Shown here: piece by piece, positions 26,105 to 37,557 of the stretch | Position numbering within the stretch: position 1 is the stretch's first letter | Layout: each line of letters starts with the position of its first letter | Assembly (NCBI GenBank): GCA_011800805.1 | Contig: MPNW01000353.1 | Location: forward strand, 69,089-129,097 | DNA from: Hirudo medicinalis | Taxonomy: Eukaryota; Annelida; Clitellata; Hirudinida; Hirudinidae | Length of the DNA stretch: 60,009 nucleotides | Reading direction: 5' to 3' | Program-made: the position numbers and the translations under genes | Notes under the pieces: generated by a model | Database searches by the model: none | The model's input: the letters and a program-made list of their open reading frames with translations, nothing else | Told to the model about the DNA's origin: nothing

Positions 26105-27459
26105 CTAATTCTGCCGCTTTTCAAATCCTTTTGCACACGTGCATGAATATTCACAACCATTTTCATCTCTTTTGAAACCATATCGGCAACCAATCCTGCA
26201 GTGAATCTGCGTGCACACTGCAATAAAAATAGATTTTAAGCTTAAAAGGCAAAACATAGCAAACCTTTACTTATGAAATGATATTTTTGACTAAAATAAT
26301 TTTAAGAAAAGAAATTATTAGTGGTTAAAATCTTTGAATGTTTCCGAAAAATATTTAGTAAATATGGTAATATTTAGTAAAAATATTTTACAGATTGTAT
26401 AATGTGCTAAAATGTTTTTACCTTCAATAAAATTGAAACAGTAACAATTAATTATACTAATATAAACCTCTTAAAAGCTTTAATTGCTAAGTTGGCTATT
26501 TTTGAGCACGAGATCATACAAACCACATTGATTATTCACACAATCTTGAGCTGCAGAACATGATTTCCCCTTAAAATATTCGAATTAATAATTCAATAAA
26601 ATAATTCTTAATTCTACATTAACGATTTTGACTCGGAATGCGTGATGTTGATAAATTAGAATGTTGTTGAAAAAAGGCGACAGTGGGAAAAAGATATTTA
26701 GCTAAATGAATGTATTTATTCAAAGGTAATTCAAAAATTTACATAATTATACAGATTTAAAGTTATATGGATGTAGTTTATGTATTATTATAATATTATC
26801 GTTAAAATACAAATTGACATCTTTATATTTATTTAATCATACCCCACACAGTGTTTCTACATCTGAAAATGATCCAGAAATTTAATATCATCCTATATAT
26901 GCTAATACATAAATGATTTTAATTTGAAAATAAAAGTTATTATTGCTTATAAATTCGCAAGTTAGTAAGTTAACTAATAAGTTTATTGAGCAGCTATTCA
27001 GTGAACAGAACTGAATAATCGAGCCAAGTATTTATTTCTGTGGATCTGCAGGATTTGTAGGATCTGATGTGGAATGCTATAACCTTAATTATCTGCCAAA
27101 ACTTTTAAATATAACAAAATAATAGATAATCAATATAAACTAAATTGCAAAAATTAATTAATGATTTGTTGCCAGCGTTACAGCAGTATAATAAGAAGCA
27201 TTGTAATAATAATAATAACTAATATATACTATAATGAATTACTAATAGAGAAGCAGATAAGCAGATAAGAGAAGCAAATAATAGAAGTCCTCATACCCTA
27301 AAATCGTATTAATGTGAAGCTAATGTAATATCAGTATATAATATTAGTAAAGTTTATATTTATTATATTTAAGTTATATCATTTGAGTAATCGGAAAGAC
27401 CTACCACCTCCAAGAACCATGGTTGCAAGAAAAAAAGAACAAAGCGCAATGGCTTTCAT
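26105..27459 (-). CDS. secreted antistasin-type protease inhibitor B (hirustasin-like), predicted P1 Arg
   Basis: Four exons: 27459-27408 (or to 27405, using a stronger GTAGGT donor in the same phase), 26862-26843, 26569-26524 and 26217-26105. Phases are 1, 0, 1. The signal peptide is [17 protein letters not shown]. The 20-nt exon 2 encodes DVETLCG. Exon 3 encodes [15 protein letters not shown]. Exon 4 begins [19 protein letters not shown] and continues through GCEYSCTCA to a basic tail, AKGFEKRQN. The domain has all ten antistasin cysteines. The predicted P1-P1' is Arg-Ile, as in hirustasin, so trypsin- or kallikrein-like targets are inferred. The C-terminal extension after the last cysteine is absent from the three other intact paralogs here. 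Confidence 0.92.
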
Positions 27460-27511
27460 CGTAAAGATTCTGGATAGACTTCTGCATTAAAAATTTGGTT
27501 TTAAATTTTCA

Positions 27512-27520
27512 CCTTATATA
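27512..27520 (-). promoter_or_regulatory. TATA box of inhibitor gene B
   Basis: The minus strand reads AAATTATATAAGGTG, about 55 bp upstream of the start codon at 27459. This spacing fits a short 5' UTR. Confidence 0.5.
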
Positions 27521-28329
27521 ATTTGCGAGGATTCCATTCTAAAGCAATGAATTAGTTTTTGCAAAAATTGCAAAAATAGTAATGTCATTAGATGCACTTA
27601 TGTAATATCACTTTTTAAATACACTCGTACAATGATAATATATTTCCCATTTGCCTTACACAATGGTAATGTAATTTCCCGCTATACTTAATTTCCTACT
27701 CCGACTGTAAGTCAGTAGGTTAGGCAATTTCTGAAACTACAGAGGAGTGAAGTTGGCTTGTAGAAGAATGTAGCAGGTGGCTCGGAAATTAAGATTTGTA
27801 GCATTCGTGCAGCTTATTGCACCGAATTTTTTCAAACGCAATACATTTTTACGCGCTCTTTAGGCCTTAATGATGTTTGTAATTTAACATTTTGCCTGTA
27901 ATTTAAAATTCGGCATAATGAAAGCGATTACAAACATGCTGCATGGGGTTTCTAAATGACCTTCATAATTTATTTTAGGATTGAATTTAAAGCATTATTG
28001 AGATTTACTAAAAGATAACTAGAACCAGTCACAAATATCGAAAATAAATTTTTGATGGGATTGCGTGGTTTAAAGTGCCTTAAAAATCATGGCATGACAT
28101 TATTGAGTATTTAGTGTTATTAATGATTAAAAAATTCCAACCTCAATAATACCACACTTTATAAACTTTGATAATATTTTTAAAATAACATTATTGTTTT
28201 CGTTATTTTTATTTATTATTATTCGAAAATTCATTTCTCGTTCAAATAATAAATGCAATGCTAAAATTCAAGTATTTATGTTGGTGTTATACTACATACA
28301 TACACAAACTATATGCACTTATATAAACC

Positions 28330-28520
28330 TATTCTGGTACGAGAGGCCTTACCTACAAAATAAGACCAGTCTCATGCATTGTAAACGCAACCAAATACTT
28401 CTTCTCCAAGAGAATAGGCCGCCTTTGGAACTCACTACCGGACGACATTGTAACCCTGTCACTTTCTCTAGGTTCCGTTGCCACTGTTGCCAACTGAATT
28501 GCCCTCTTTAATATTTATTC
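28330..28520 (+). mobile_element. LINE reverse-transcriptase C-terminal fragment
   Basis: A plus-strand frame reads KYFFSKRIGRLWNSLPDD, the conserved block near the C-terminus of many LINE ORF2 proteins (F..R....WN.LP..). No palm motifs are upstream, so it is a truncated copy. Its 3' side faces the 3' end of the minus-strand LINE at 28860-29615. Confidence 0.65.
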
Positions 28521-28859
28521 TTACTTTGTTCCTCATTTGCTCAATATTCTATTTCCACATTCTGCCATTTCATTTCATCTGATATATTCTTTTCTTTTTA
28601 TTTTATTTTATTTTGTTTCTTTTCTTTTTGTAATCTTTTATTTTTCCCGTTAGTTGATGTTTTCACTATGTTTTCACTATGTTTTCACTGCTTTTCACTT
28701 AACGTGTAACTGGCAATGTATATGGCTTTCCCTTCGGTCTGTTTATTTGATCAGAAAAATGTAATTTATTTATCGGAGACCACTAACACAAGTCTGTACA
28801 ATTTACATACAAAAAGAACAACACAAGGTCCGAATGTCAGGATAATCAGGTATATGTTA

Positions 28860-29615
28860 AAAAATTAGTAAAGTCAAAGTCGCATATTAGCGCATTAAAA
28901 CGAGAAATTGTATTTGAGTTCACGACTTCATTGGGCAGTGCATTCCATGGTTTAACGATCCTATTGCAGAAAGAATATTTGGCAACGTCTGTTGANNNNN
29001 NNNNNNNNNNNNNNNNNNNNNNNNNNNNNNNNNNNNNNNNNNNNNNNNNNNNNNNNNNNNNNNNNNNNNNNNNNNNNNNNNNNNNNNNNNNNNNNNNNNN
29101 NNNNNNNNNNNNNNNNNNNNNNNNNNNNNNNNNNNNNNNNNNNNNNNNNNNNNNNNNNNNNNNNNNNNNNNNNNNNNNNNNNNNNNNNNNNNNNNNNNNN
29201 NNNNNNNNNNNNNNNNNNNNNNNNNNNNNNNNNNNNNNNNNCTGGTGCGAGTTGGAGTTGCCAGATGTGACTCCACTGAGCTACCTTGTCGAGAGCAGAC
29301 TGTAGTTGGGTTTCGGACGAAGTTGGGAAGCAATAGAGCTTAACATCATCAGCAAATAGTTTGCAAACTAACTTTGAATATGTTAGGTAGATCATTGATG
29401 TATAATGAAAAGAGTGTAGGGCCAAGCACACTGCCCTGTGGCACACCACTGGTCACAGGAGCGATATTTGATGAAATTCCACCTACATTAACGCGCTGTT
29501 TCCTCTGTGAAAGAAAGTTGGCGAGCCACCCCACAACGTTGCCATGGATGCCGTAACATTGTAATTTGGATAAAAGCTTGTTGTGTGCTACGGAGTCAAA
29601 TGCCTTTGAATTATT
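28860..29615 (-). mobile_element. 5'-truncated LINE reverse transcriptase, interrupted by an N gap
   Basis: Reading from 29615 down, the reverse-transcriptase blocks are [40 protein letters not shown] and then, after a one-base frame change near 29370, [11 protein letters not shown] with the FADD catalytic motif. The C-terminus resumes beyond the gap as KYSFCNRIVKPWNALPNE. The gap (28996-29241) removes the thumb region. Sequence above 29615 has no LINE similarity, which implies 5' truncation or an insertion. It is non-functional as it stands because of truncation and the frame break. Confidence 0.85.
28996..29241. other. assembly gap (246 N)
   Basis: A run of N lies inside the minus-strand LINE fragment. 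Gaps inside repeats are usual. Confidence 0.99.
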
Positions 29616-30614
29616 TGAATAAATAATTAAACAACTATTTATTACTGTGGTTATTTCATGAAAATTTGTATTTATAAACATAATATTAAATCTTAATTTT
29701 TTAGTGTTGCTCAAAGAGCAAATTCTCCATAAATGCCTTGAGCGCCATCCTACCTGCATCGATTCGCCAAGATCATCGATTCATCATGATAAGGTTTGAA
29801 TCAAATTATATTCGAACGTAGAGTTTCACCATCAAAAATGTGGACGTATTATTTCCAACTGCAGATCGACAAAGTGTCCAAGTATCAGGGTCGGAATAGT
29901 CAATGTTCAGACAACGAAGATTACGAACTAATTGGATAGAATCGATGCAAATGACGAACCGAATTAACCCAACTTCATAGAGTTTGAGGAGATCAGGTCC
30001 GAATCGCTTACCGAGGATTCAATGTTGCCAGCTGAATTGGACTAAGTGAGGTTCTCTTATGTTTTACATTTATATTTGTATTATATATTTTATATTTGCA
30101 TATTTTACTGTATTTATGGAGGTTTACAATCACAATAACAAACGTGTTAGGTATGAAATGCAGTAACATCTTGTCTCGGGTAGGTAATTGATAACAATGC
30201 ATGGAAAATTAATTAAATACTTCGCTTTCGCTAAGCTTAACCTTTTCTCAGTGAGATTCTCAAACACAACATTTCAAAAAAGAATTGCGATGCTAAATAA
30301 TGAATGAGAAATGATTTTATTCGATAAATGGACTTCACTCCAACAATTCAAAAGTACATCTCGATTTGATCAAACATAGCATTTGCCTGATATTATAAGT
30401 TTTATGCTTCGTCAGACAATTTTTAATAATTTAATTAAATGATGAAGGCAATTTCTTCAAATGTTCAACAAAAGAGACTTTATTCACTGGTTTTCAAATA
30501 ATCCAAAAGATGATTATTCATTAAAAATAATGTTTTTTCTATGATTCTTTCCATCATCAAATGAATCGTTAGTCCTCAATTTGTTGAAATAAGTTTTTGT
30601 TCTTCGTCGAAACT
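29616..30614. other. intergenic, nothing recognised
   Basis: AT-rich sequence lies between the LINE fragment and the 3' end of inhibitor gene C. It has no domain-like frame and no clear terminal repeats. Confidence 0.5.
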
Positions 30615-31459
30615 CTAAGCACAGGTGCAAGGATATTCGCACCCATTTTCATCCACTTTGAATCCGTTGGGGCAGAAGATGCGGCAATGGAACTGACTGC
30701 AAACTAGAAATATGTTTATTAATTTATTATTTACTGGTTTTTTTTTTATAAATTTGATGATTGCACCTTTACCGAGAAATTAAATTCAAACACTAAAACA
30801 ATGTGATGGACAAAACACAGATTGAAAAACAAAAGAATCAATCAAAATCCCAAACCGCATTTGTCTTCATGACATCTTTGTCCTCCTGAGCACAGCAAGC
30901 CCTGAAATAATAATTAATAAAAAATTAGTTTTACAAATTATAAAATGATAAAGAAATGTCCAAACCCCGCAGAGTTCAGCGTTCACTTTGACATCTGGAA
31001 CGATAATTTAAACATTTAAAAATCACGTTTATTTGTAAAATTAGAACTTCTTAAGAATCCAAATATCAAGCAATAAATACGTATCAACATAGTTTTTAGT
31101 TTTAATTTTAACATTCTCAGGTAAGCCTATGTTTTGAGGGGTAATTATTTATTGAATTACAACATTATTTAACATAGCTATGTTACGGCATGCCACCTAC
31201 ATTCTACATCACTGGTAACGAATGTAACGTAATATAATGTTAGGATTTGCTATAATAATATCAATATTAATAATACTTACGCAACATATAATGTACATTT
31301 ATAATAATTATTCTGCTATTATCTTAAAGTATTACCGACGAAAGTGGTTACAAACTAAACAAAGTCATTACAAAGAATACATGCAATGGCTTTCAGCTTA
31401 CCAGCATTGACGACAAGAAGTGAGGCAATGAAAAGGCAACAGAATACTGCGGTCTTCAT
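30615..31459 (-). CDS. secreted antistasin-type protease inhibitor C (hirustasin-like), predicted P1 Arg
   Basis: Four exons join in frame: 31459-31402, 30994-30966, 30901-30856 and 30703-30615, with phases 1, 0, 1 and GT-AG introns. The signal peptide is [19 protein letters not shown], close to that of gene A. The 29-nt exon 2 encodes [10 protein letters not shown]. Exon 3 encodes [15 protein letters not shown]. Exon 4 begins [19 protein letters not shown] and ends GCEYPCTCA. All ten cysteines of one antistasin domain are present. The predicted P1-P1' is Arg-Ile, which suggests trypsin-like or kallikrein-like targets. The 3' halves of genes A and C are nearly identical at the nucleotide level (CACAGGTGCAAGGATATTCG in both on the plus strand), indicating recent duplication or gene conversion. 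Confidence 0.93.
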
Positions 31460-31620
31460 CGTTAACAATCTACAACAACAATTTAATATTTAACGATTCA
31501 AATTGCAAAGAAATATTACAATATAATATCTTATCTACATCTATATTAATTTATTAGATAAGTTTAATATTCACCAAAAAAAGCAAATGCTTATGGTAAT
31601 GTGTATTGATGATGAGTGAG

Positions 31621-31628
31621 TTTATATA
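31621..31628 (-). promoter_or_regulatory. TATA box of inhibitor gene C
   Basis: The minus strand reads GTCTATATAAACTC, about 160 bp upstream of the start codon. As in gene A, an untranslated first exon with a GT donor before the coding exon is plausible. Confidence 0.45.
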
Positions 31629-32424
31629 GACAGAAATTTAACATTTGTTAAATGTATTTATGATTTCATAAATTTAAAAAAATTCTTGGAAGGCGCCAGT
31701 GAACCTCGCGGATGCGGACAGTTTATTATTCAATAAAAAATATCATTAATAAATGTCTATTTAGACATATATATCCTGTTCATCGATGAAGGGCACATCT
31801 TAAAATCAATATCAATGGATACAGTTGTCCACATCTGCACCATCAGACATCAGAACAATCTGCAGTAGTAATTAAATGAACTGTCTCGAAGGTTTGGTGA
31901 CACATTTTAAAATTTATGCGATTTTGTAAAAGTGTGTCATGAATAACGTTATTCCTAACACTAACATCATAATATTTATTAAACCTACACTTTAATAACA
32001 TAATCTAAATACTTTGCAAATAACTTCGGTGAAATCACTAAGAAAATTCTATAAATATTTTCGGTGTGAAATGAATATCTAAGAGATCTTAATTTGGTTC
32101 ATCCTGAAAACTGAGCTAGAAATATGTATTAGCTTATTATAACTCAATAACTAATTAATTATAACCCATATGTAGTTATAAAAGGGTGTAATATTACATT
32201 ACGGATTCGTAGGTAGTTCTCAACTTTGCTACTAATGAACAAGTTCTTAACTTATGGTATCCTGAAGTGGACAGCATACCTATTTGCAATCCCAATAACG
32301 CGAATATGTTTCTAAATATAAGCATATTTCAACCGACTTAATTCAAGCTGAAATCCCATTACATTAAAAAAATCAGAGATTGTTAACAGCACTTCATAGG
32401 TCAAATAATAAAGAGTTTGAAATA

Positions 32425-32478
32425 CAGTAAAGCGTCGATAACCCGAACTAATTGGGGTTTGTTTCGGATAATTGAAAA
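32425..32478 (+). mobile_element. pogo/Tigger-like transposon end fragment
   Basis: The sequence beginning CAGTAAAGCGTCGATAACCC and continuing to GAACTAATTGGGG resembles the terminal inverted repeat of pogo/Tigger elements (CAGT...TCGATAA.CCGAA...). No transposase or second end follows; LINE sequence starts immediately after. Confidence 0.45.
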
Positions 32479-33685
32479 AGAATGTTAGACTCAATAATGA
32501 ATTAATTCTTTTTAATAATTGGTTCATTAAAAATTGTTTGTCTCTTAATATTAACAAATCTAATTTCATTATTTTTCATTCTTGTAGGAAAGTAACAGAA
32601 TGTAACTCTTCTCTTTCTATAAATAATATTTCCTTTAATAGAGTATCAAGTATTAGATATCTGGGGGTCTTAATAGATGAGCATTTATCTTGACTCACAC
32701 ATATCTCTTATGTTCAAAATCATGTTTCCAGGAACATAGGTATAATTTCCAGAATTCGGCCATTTGTTAATGCAAAAGTAGCTCTTCTATTATATTTTTC
32801 TTTTGTCTATCCTTATATAACTTATTGCAATATCATATGGGCTTCTACTTATAATACACATTTACATCAATTGAATGTTTTGCAAAAGCGAATTATAAGA
32901 ATAATTTTCTTGTTAATACCTTTGTCATCAACTGTCTCTGCATTCACTAATAGTAACTAATAATAATCTAATAATAGATTAGATAATAATTCACTAATGC
33001 ACAACAGTCTGTTAAATATATCACAAATTCGTAATTTACAAACCGCTCTTTTCATTTTTTTATATGATTTCAATTCTCTTCCCAAAATATTCTCTGGCTT
33101 TTTTATATCAAGCAATAACTACAATAATCCTTCTCATTTTTTACGTAATGCACATGAATATAGTTCTTCTTTTTATAAGTCCACTCTAAAATTATTCTCG
33201 ATTCAATGTTATGGCCCTAGACTTTACTCCTCTATACCTTCATCTATCAAAGATCTAATTCAATTAAATACATGTCCTTTTAATTTGCTTTATTTATTAT
33301 TTNCTCTAAAATTATTCTCGATTCAATGTTATGGCCCTAGACTTTACTCCTCTATACCTTCATCTATCAAAGATCTAATTCAATTAAATACATGTCCTTT
33401 TAATTTGCTTTATTTATTATTTAAAAAGTCATATAAACAATATTTATTGCATGGAATTGTATAGTTTATGATTTTGTAAATTACTCTTTGTAAAAGCTTC
33501 CTGTATATACTAATTTATTGGGTCAGTCTGATAGCGGAAGCGTGCGCTTCCTTAAGGCTGGCCATTTGAGTTTATTTAAATTTGTTTTAATGCTTTTGCT
33601 TTGTATATAACAGCTTGTTTGTTTTGTATATAACAGCTTGTTTGTTTGAATCAATAAAACTCAACCCCCCCCCCAAAAAAAAAAA
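32479..33685 (+). mobile_element. LINE fragment (reverse-transcriptase C-terminal part and 3' tail)
   Basis: Broken plus-strand frames read WFIKNCLSLNINKSNFI, RYLGVLIDEHLS, then RIRPFVNAKVALLLYFSFVY and LQKRIIRI, the usual order after the FADD motif in LINE reverse transcriptases. A stop follows the LIDEHLS block at about 32692 and further stops lie near 32955. The element ends with AATAAA, a C run and an A run (33652-33685), consistent with a 3' poly-A tail. It is 5'-truncated. The internal duplication at 33184-33422 is probably an assembly artefact. Confidence 0.8.
33184..33422. other. 119-bp perfect duplication around a single N (assembly join)
   Basis: Bases 33184-33302 and 33304-33422 are identical, with one N at 33303. 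This is the same signature as at 18492-18614, so it is probably an unmerged contig overlap. Confidence 0.87.
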
Positions 33686-34363
33686 TAGAAGACGGACGTT
33701 ATGATATCAAGCATTTCAAAAATTGAAATTAGCTGAAGCCATGCGTTAATGTTTGCAGATAAAGGATTTACATTATTTCATTTCAAATGTTAAGAGCTTC
33801 GACCAAAACATTATTAATTGTAAACTGTATAAATATTAATTATTTTAATAAATAAATAAACGAATTAATTAATCTAAATATTAATTCATTAGTTAACAAA
33901 TTAATTAAATTTCTGTCCTTGAACCTTTCAAATAATTCAAAAATATTTCGTATTTGCTCCAATAAGCAAAATGATAAGGTGACACATTGTGATATATTCC
34001 AAATACCTCCATCGGTAGCATTAGAAGGTAGACTGTTACGACATCTGCATTTGACAATTTTTAAATGACAAATGTGATGTTCAATGGCAATTGAATTGAT
34101 CATCAAAATTGATATAATTCCTTTAATTATTTGTTAAGAATATCGGCGCCAAAACCGACTTTACGGCCTTGATATACTACCAAATTTCTTCTACATAAGT
34201 TCCTCCTTTCTCTTGTCCGAACGGTTCATTTGCTAAATTCTTGGTAAAGTCTAGTTAATTCAATAAAGGAATCATCTAAATGATAAACTATTTCAAGCTA
34301 ATACTAGTATTAGTATTAACCGTTTAAAATTGTGCTGTGTATTTTACAGGAAGAGTGTTTAAC

Positions 34364-35452
34364 ATGAAGGCCATTGTACTTTGTTGTCTCCTCCTGTCGA
34401 TGATTGCATTCACTAGTGCATCAGGTGCGTTGTGCCTTCATTTAACAAATTATAATTTGATGTTACAGTTTAGTATATATTACAGTTAGATTTAGTACTA
34501 AGTCATAAACGTATTATTTCATGATGGAACTTCTACGATAAAATATCTTTAAACTAAACTTTATCATTATTTTGAAAACTATGAAATCTTTTTGTTCTCT
34601 ATTTCTTCAATGTCAACTATTCTCTTCTGAAATTCTTTCTTTATTTTGTGAACACATAGAAAGACATTCGAGACATTCAAAGGAAGCATTCAAGCATCAA
34701 CTAAAAATGTTTTGATTTTTTTTCACAATTCACATTTGCTGATATTTCCTCTTTGTAAATGTCACTTTGCTGATCTTTGTTAGAAGAAGAATTAGTTCAA
34801 AATTTATTAAGAATTCTTCTTAGCTTCAAGCTAATCAAATTAAACTAAATATTCGGAGGAATTTATGAAATTTATAATAATAATAATAATGTTAGTAAAA
34901 TGATAACCTCAAGATATAATAGTTGTAAGGCAATGGGCTGCCACTGCAATCTCTTAAATTGATCTCGTTTTTTTTTTTCAGAATGTGGGGTAGGTTTGTG
35001 AATGCTTGCAAATTTTATTTATTTATAATTAATTAATTATGTGGGATGACAACAGGATAAAACATGTTCTGAAGCTCAAGTGTGTCTGGAAGGCGAATGT
35101 GGTTGGTATCACTTGAAAATTTCGGTGTTTTGAAAAAATCTGCAATATTTAAATAAACAAAGAAATTGAATAAAGATATATTAAGTGTGACATATTAAAT
35201 TTAATTTCTGTAATCTTTCTTTTCTGCTGGTGTTTATTGATAAATGAAGTTATAATTATTCAAATGATTTCTAAGCTGTTTACAAATTTATTTATTTAAC
35301 TTGTCCCTCATAGTTCCTTTTTGCGATTAAAATTAATCAAGAGCAATGTAATTTTATATCCAGTTTGTGCAAGAGGCCATTGCAAGATGTTATGTCCAAA
35401 CGGGTTTAAGAAGGATGAAAATGGCTGTGAATATCCTTGCACCTGCGCATGA
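34364..35452 (+). CDS. secreted antistasin-type protease inhibitor D (hirustasin-like), predicted P1 Lys
   Basis: Four exons join in frame: 34364-34424, an 8-nt microexon at 34982-34989, 35056-35101 and 35364-35452. Phases are 1, 0, 1, as in the minus-strand paralogs. The signal peptide is [20 protein letters not shown]. The microexon completes ECG. Exon 3 encodes [15 protein letters not shown]. Exon 4 begins [19 protein letters not shown] and ends GCEYPCTCA. It has all ten cysteines and is the copy most like hirustasin in sequence. The predicted P1-P1' is Lys-Met, suggesting trypsin- or plasmin-like targets. An acceptor (TTTTACAG, 34343-34350) just before the ATG implies a 5' UTR intron. The exon 3 donor is the weak GTTGGT. 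Intron donors beginning GTTTG or GTTGG after this exon are also used in genes A, B and C. Confidence 0.93.
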
Positions 35453-35814
35453 TTCGAGAATAAAGACCGAAGAAAATGAAATGGCGAACCCATCCAAATC
35501 TTGGTATCAACCCTCTTGGAATTATTATTACAAATTTATTATTAATAATTAAAAAAAATTTAAACTTCACATTTAAATATCATTTTAAATAAAATTTCGA
35601 AAACTTACAAATGCAAATGTTTTTTGTTAGAAAAGGTTACATATTTAAGCAATACAAAATACGGGTTTATACCGAAATAGCGAAAGATGTGCGAGCAAAA
35701 CGACGAAGGCTTGTACCAAAATAGCGAAAGCCAATACAAGAACTAATGTATCTAAAAGATTACAGATTCAGGCTGCAGATATTTAAGTCCGAAGTTTTTC
35801 CATTCCTATTGAGA

Positions 35815-36190
35815 CGACTGTGTTCACTTTCTAGTTGTTGCTGGTCCTCACATATTTCTTATAGCAGGACCATGAAACACGTGGAAATGTGGTGGTCCCG
35901 ATCCATTGATCCTCCACGTATTTAAGGATCGGCTCGACATTGTCCACTCTCCGTGCTGAAATATGCTTGAAGGCAGTGATGATTTCTGAAGCTGGGAAAA
36001 ATGAGAGTCTCGAAATCTTCCATATAATTCTGTAGTAGCTTTGGTTTATATACCATGGTCATGCCATTTTGCTGAATTGCCTTGAAACTAAAAAAATCAC
36101 AAAAAACTAATTTTCGTATTGTCTGCAAAAATTGACATGAGGTAAGTGAAATTGAAATGAAGCAAATGCAATTTCTGAGATGAAACACAT
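35815..36190 (-). mobile_element. MULE-type (FLYWCH-associated) transposase remnant
   Basis: Two minus-strand frames, offset by a frameshift near 35940, read NYMEDFETLIFPSFRNHHCL with QAYFSTE, then YVEDQWIG followed by WSCYKKYVRTSNN before a stop. The order L..YV.D.WI...W....VRT.NN matches the C-terminal part of MULE transposases, which continues NNxxEGWH in intact copies. It is short, frameshifted and flanked by nothing else recognisable, so it is a dead fragment. Confidence 0.55.
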
Positions 36191-36776
36191 ACGACCACAT
36201 ATCATCTGGAATTTTTGAGTTACTGAAGAAGTTCCTTGGACATGTTTCTTGTTTGTTTGTAGAATTCTATTTGTTTATTAGTGATCGCTTCGAAAACAAC
36301 CTTGAAATAAGTATATTTGAATGAGCAAATATTTTAGGTGAATAAAACCATTAAAGTTAAATGATATTAATATTCATTATTTGTTTAGAACATATTTCGG
36401 CGTTACAAACTTAATCTCAACTGATAATGCGTTGTTGTCATAATTTAAATAAATTTGCTTTCAACTTTGAAAAGAGTTAAGGACTAGGACAGATTTAATA
36501 AACCTTGAACTTATCCAAGCATTTTTCCGGTTAAACTCGCTTCGACCTCATATAAAATTATTTAAAGCAAAACATTGAAGCAGGTAAAGTTCAACTTTTG
36601 GCTCCTGATCTTTCTTTTCTATTATATCAATAGATCTTGATTTCATTAATGCCACCAATTGTTCTAGGTATTTTTCGTACATTTTTCTAGGTTCCAATTA
36701 TCGCCTCTTTCAACTCCATAACATAACAACATATTGTTTTACATTACGCTCATTTTTCCTCATACTGAAAATCCTC

Positions 36777-37244
36777 CTTAAACCATCCCGGAACCTCCAC
36801 CAAATTTTCTGCTAAATAAACCTCTTGCTCCTTCTTTAAGTCACGCCTGTAATGCAAGCACCCATCGGGACCTTCAAGGTTAAACTTTTTTTCGCCTCAA
36901 AAATTACTATTTACTCCCATAACCAACCTTATGTTTTGCCCATTCCAGGCGAGTACAGATTTTTGACAATTCCATATTTTGTGTTTCTCATACACCTTAA
37001 CATCGTAGAGTTGCTCACTTGGAAATTGAATGAACAACGAAGTTGTTCTGCTGAAAATCCTCATTTTGAAGACTCTCGAATGAGATTTCGACGATCCTTT
37101 TCTAGGAGTTTTGGTGGTCTTCCTCCATGATTCTACTTTTCATATTCCTCTAGATTTTGCAGGAAGCTTCTCACTACAGTTTTAGAGCGTTTGAGCTATT
37201 GGAAACCTCTTTCTTGCTCATTCAGTCTTGCCTCCTTCCCCATG
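36777..37244 (-). mobile_element. Tc1-like transposase remnant
   Basis: Reading from 37244 down in broken frames: MGKEARLNEQERGFQ, then LKRSKTVVRSFLQNLEEYEK, HGGRPPKLLEKDRRNLIRES, EWAKHKVGYGS and EKKFNLEGPDGCLHYR. These are, in order, the N-terminal helix-turn-helix, the GRPPK box, the second DNA-binding helices and the first catalytic block (DEKKFNLDGPDG) of Tc1-like transposases. Several in-frame stops and at least two frameshifts are present. The DDE C-terminal part is unrecognisable or lies decayed in 36480-36776. No terminal repeats were identified. Confidence 0.8.
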
Positions 37245-37557
37245 TTCTCAGTCAAACAAAACTTTTAATCTGTTCTACTTGGTGTACCTTTATGTAGCTA
37301 ATGAAATATTTGACACTTCCTCCAACAGATCCCCAATAAGTAATTAATTATATAATTATACGAACCCGCTAGTAAAGATATGACGAACAAATTGGCACAT
37401 CGATTATCATTTCCTTTTAAAAATTATGATAAATTCATTTCCGAAGTTTATTATAAGATTTCATAATGGTATTTAAATTATAATACTAAATTTTTAGTTA
37501 TGAAATTCATGTTTAAGAAAGTTATGCATAAAAATGTGTCACTCTTAAAGATAAGCC

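Noticed and set aside
28920..29449. Long frames running across 28996-29241
   Set aside because: They are artefacts of reading through the N gap. Only their flanks carry LINE similarity.
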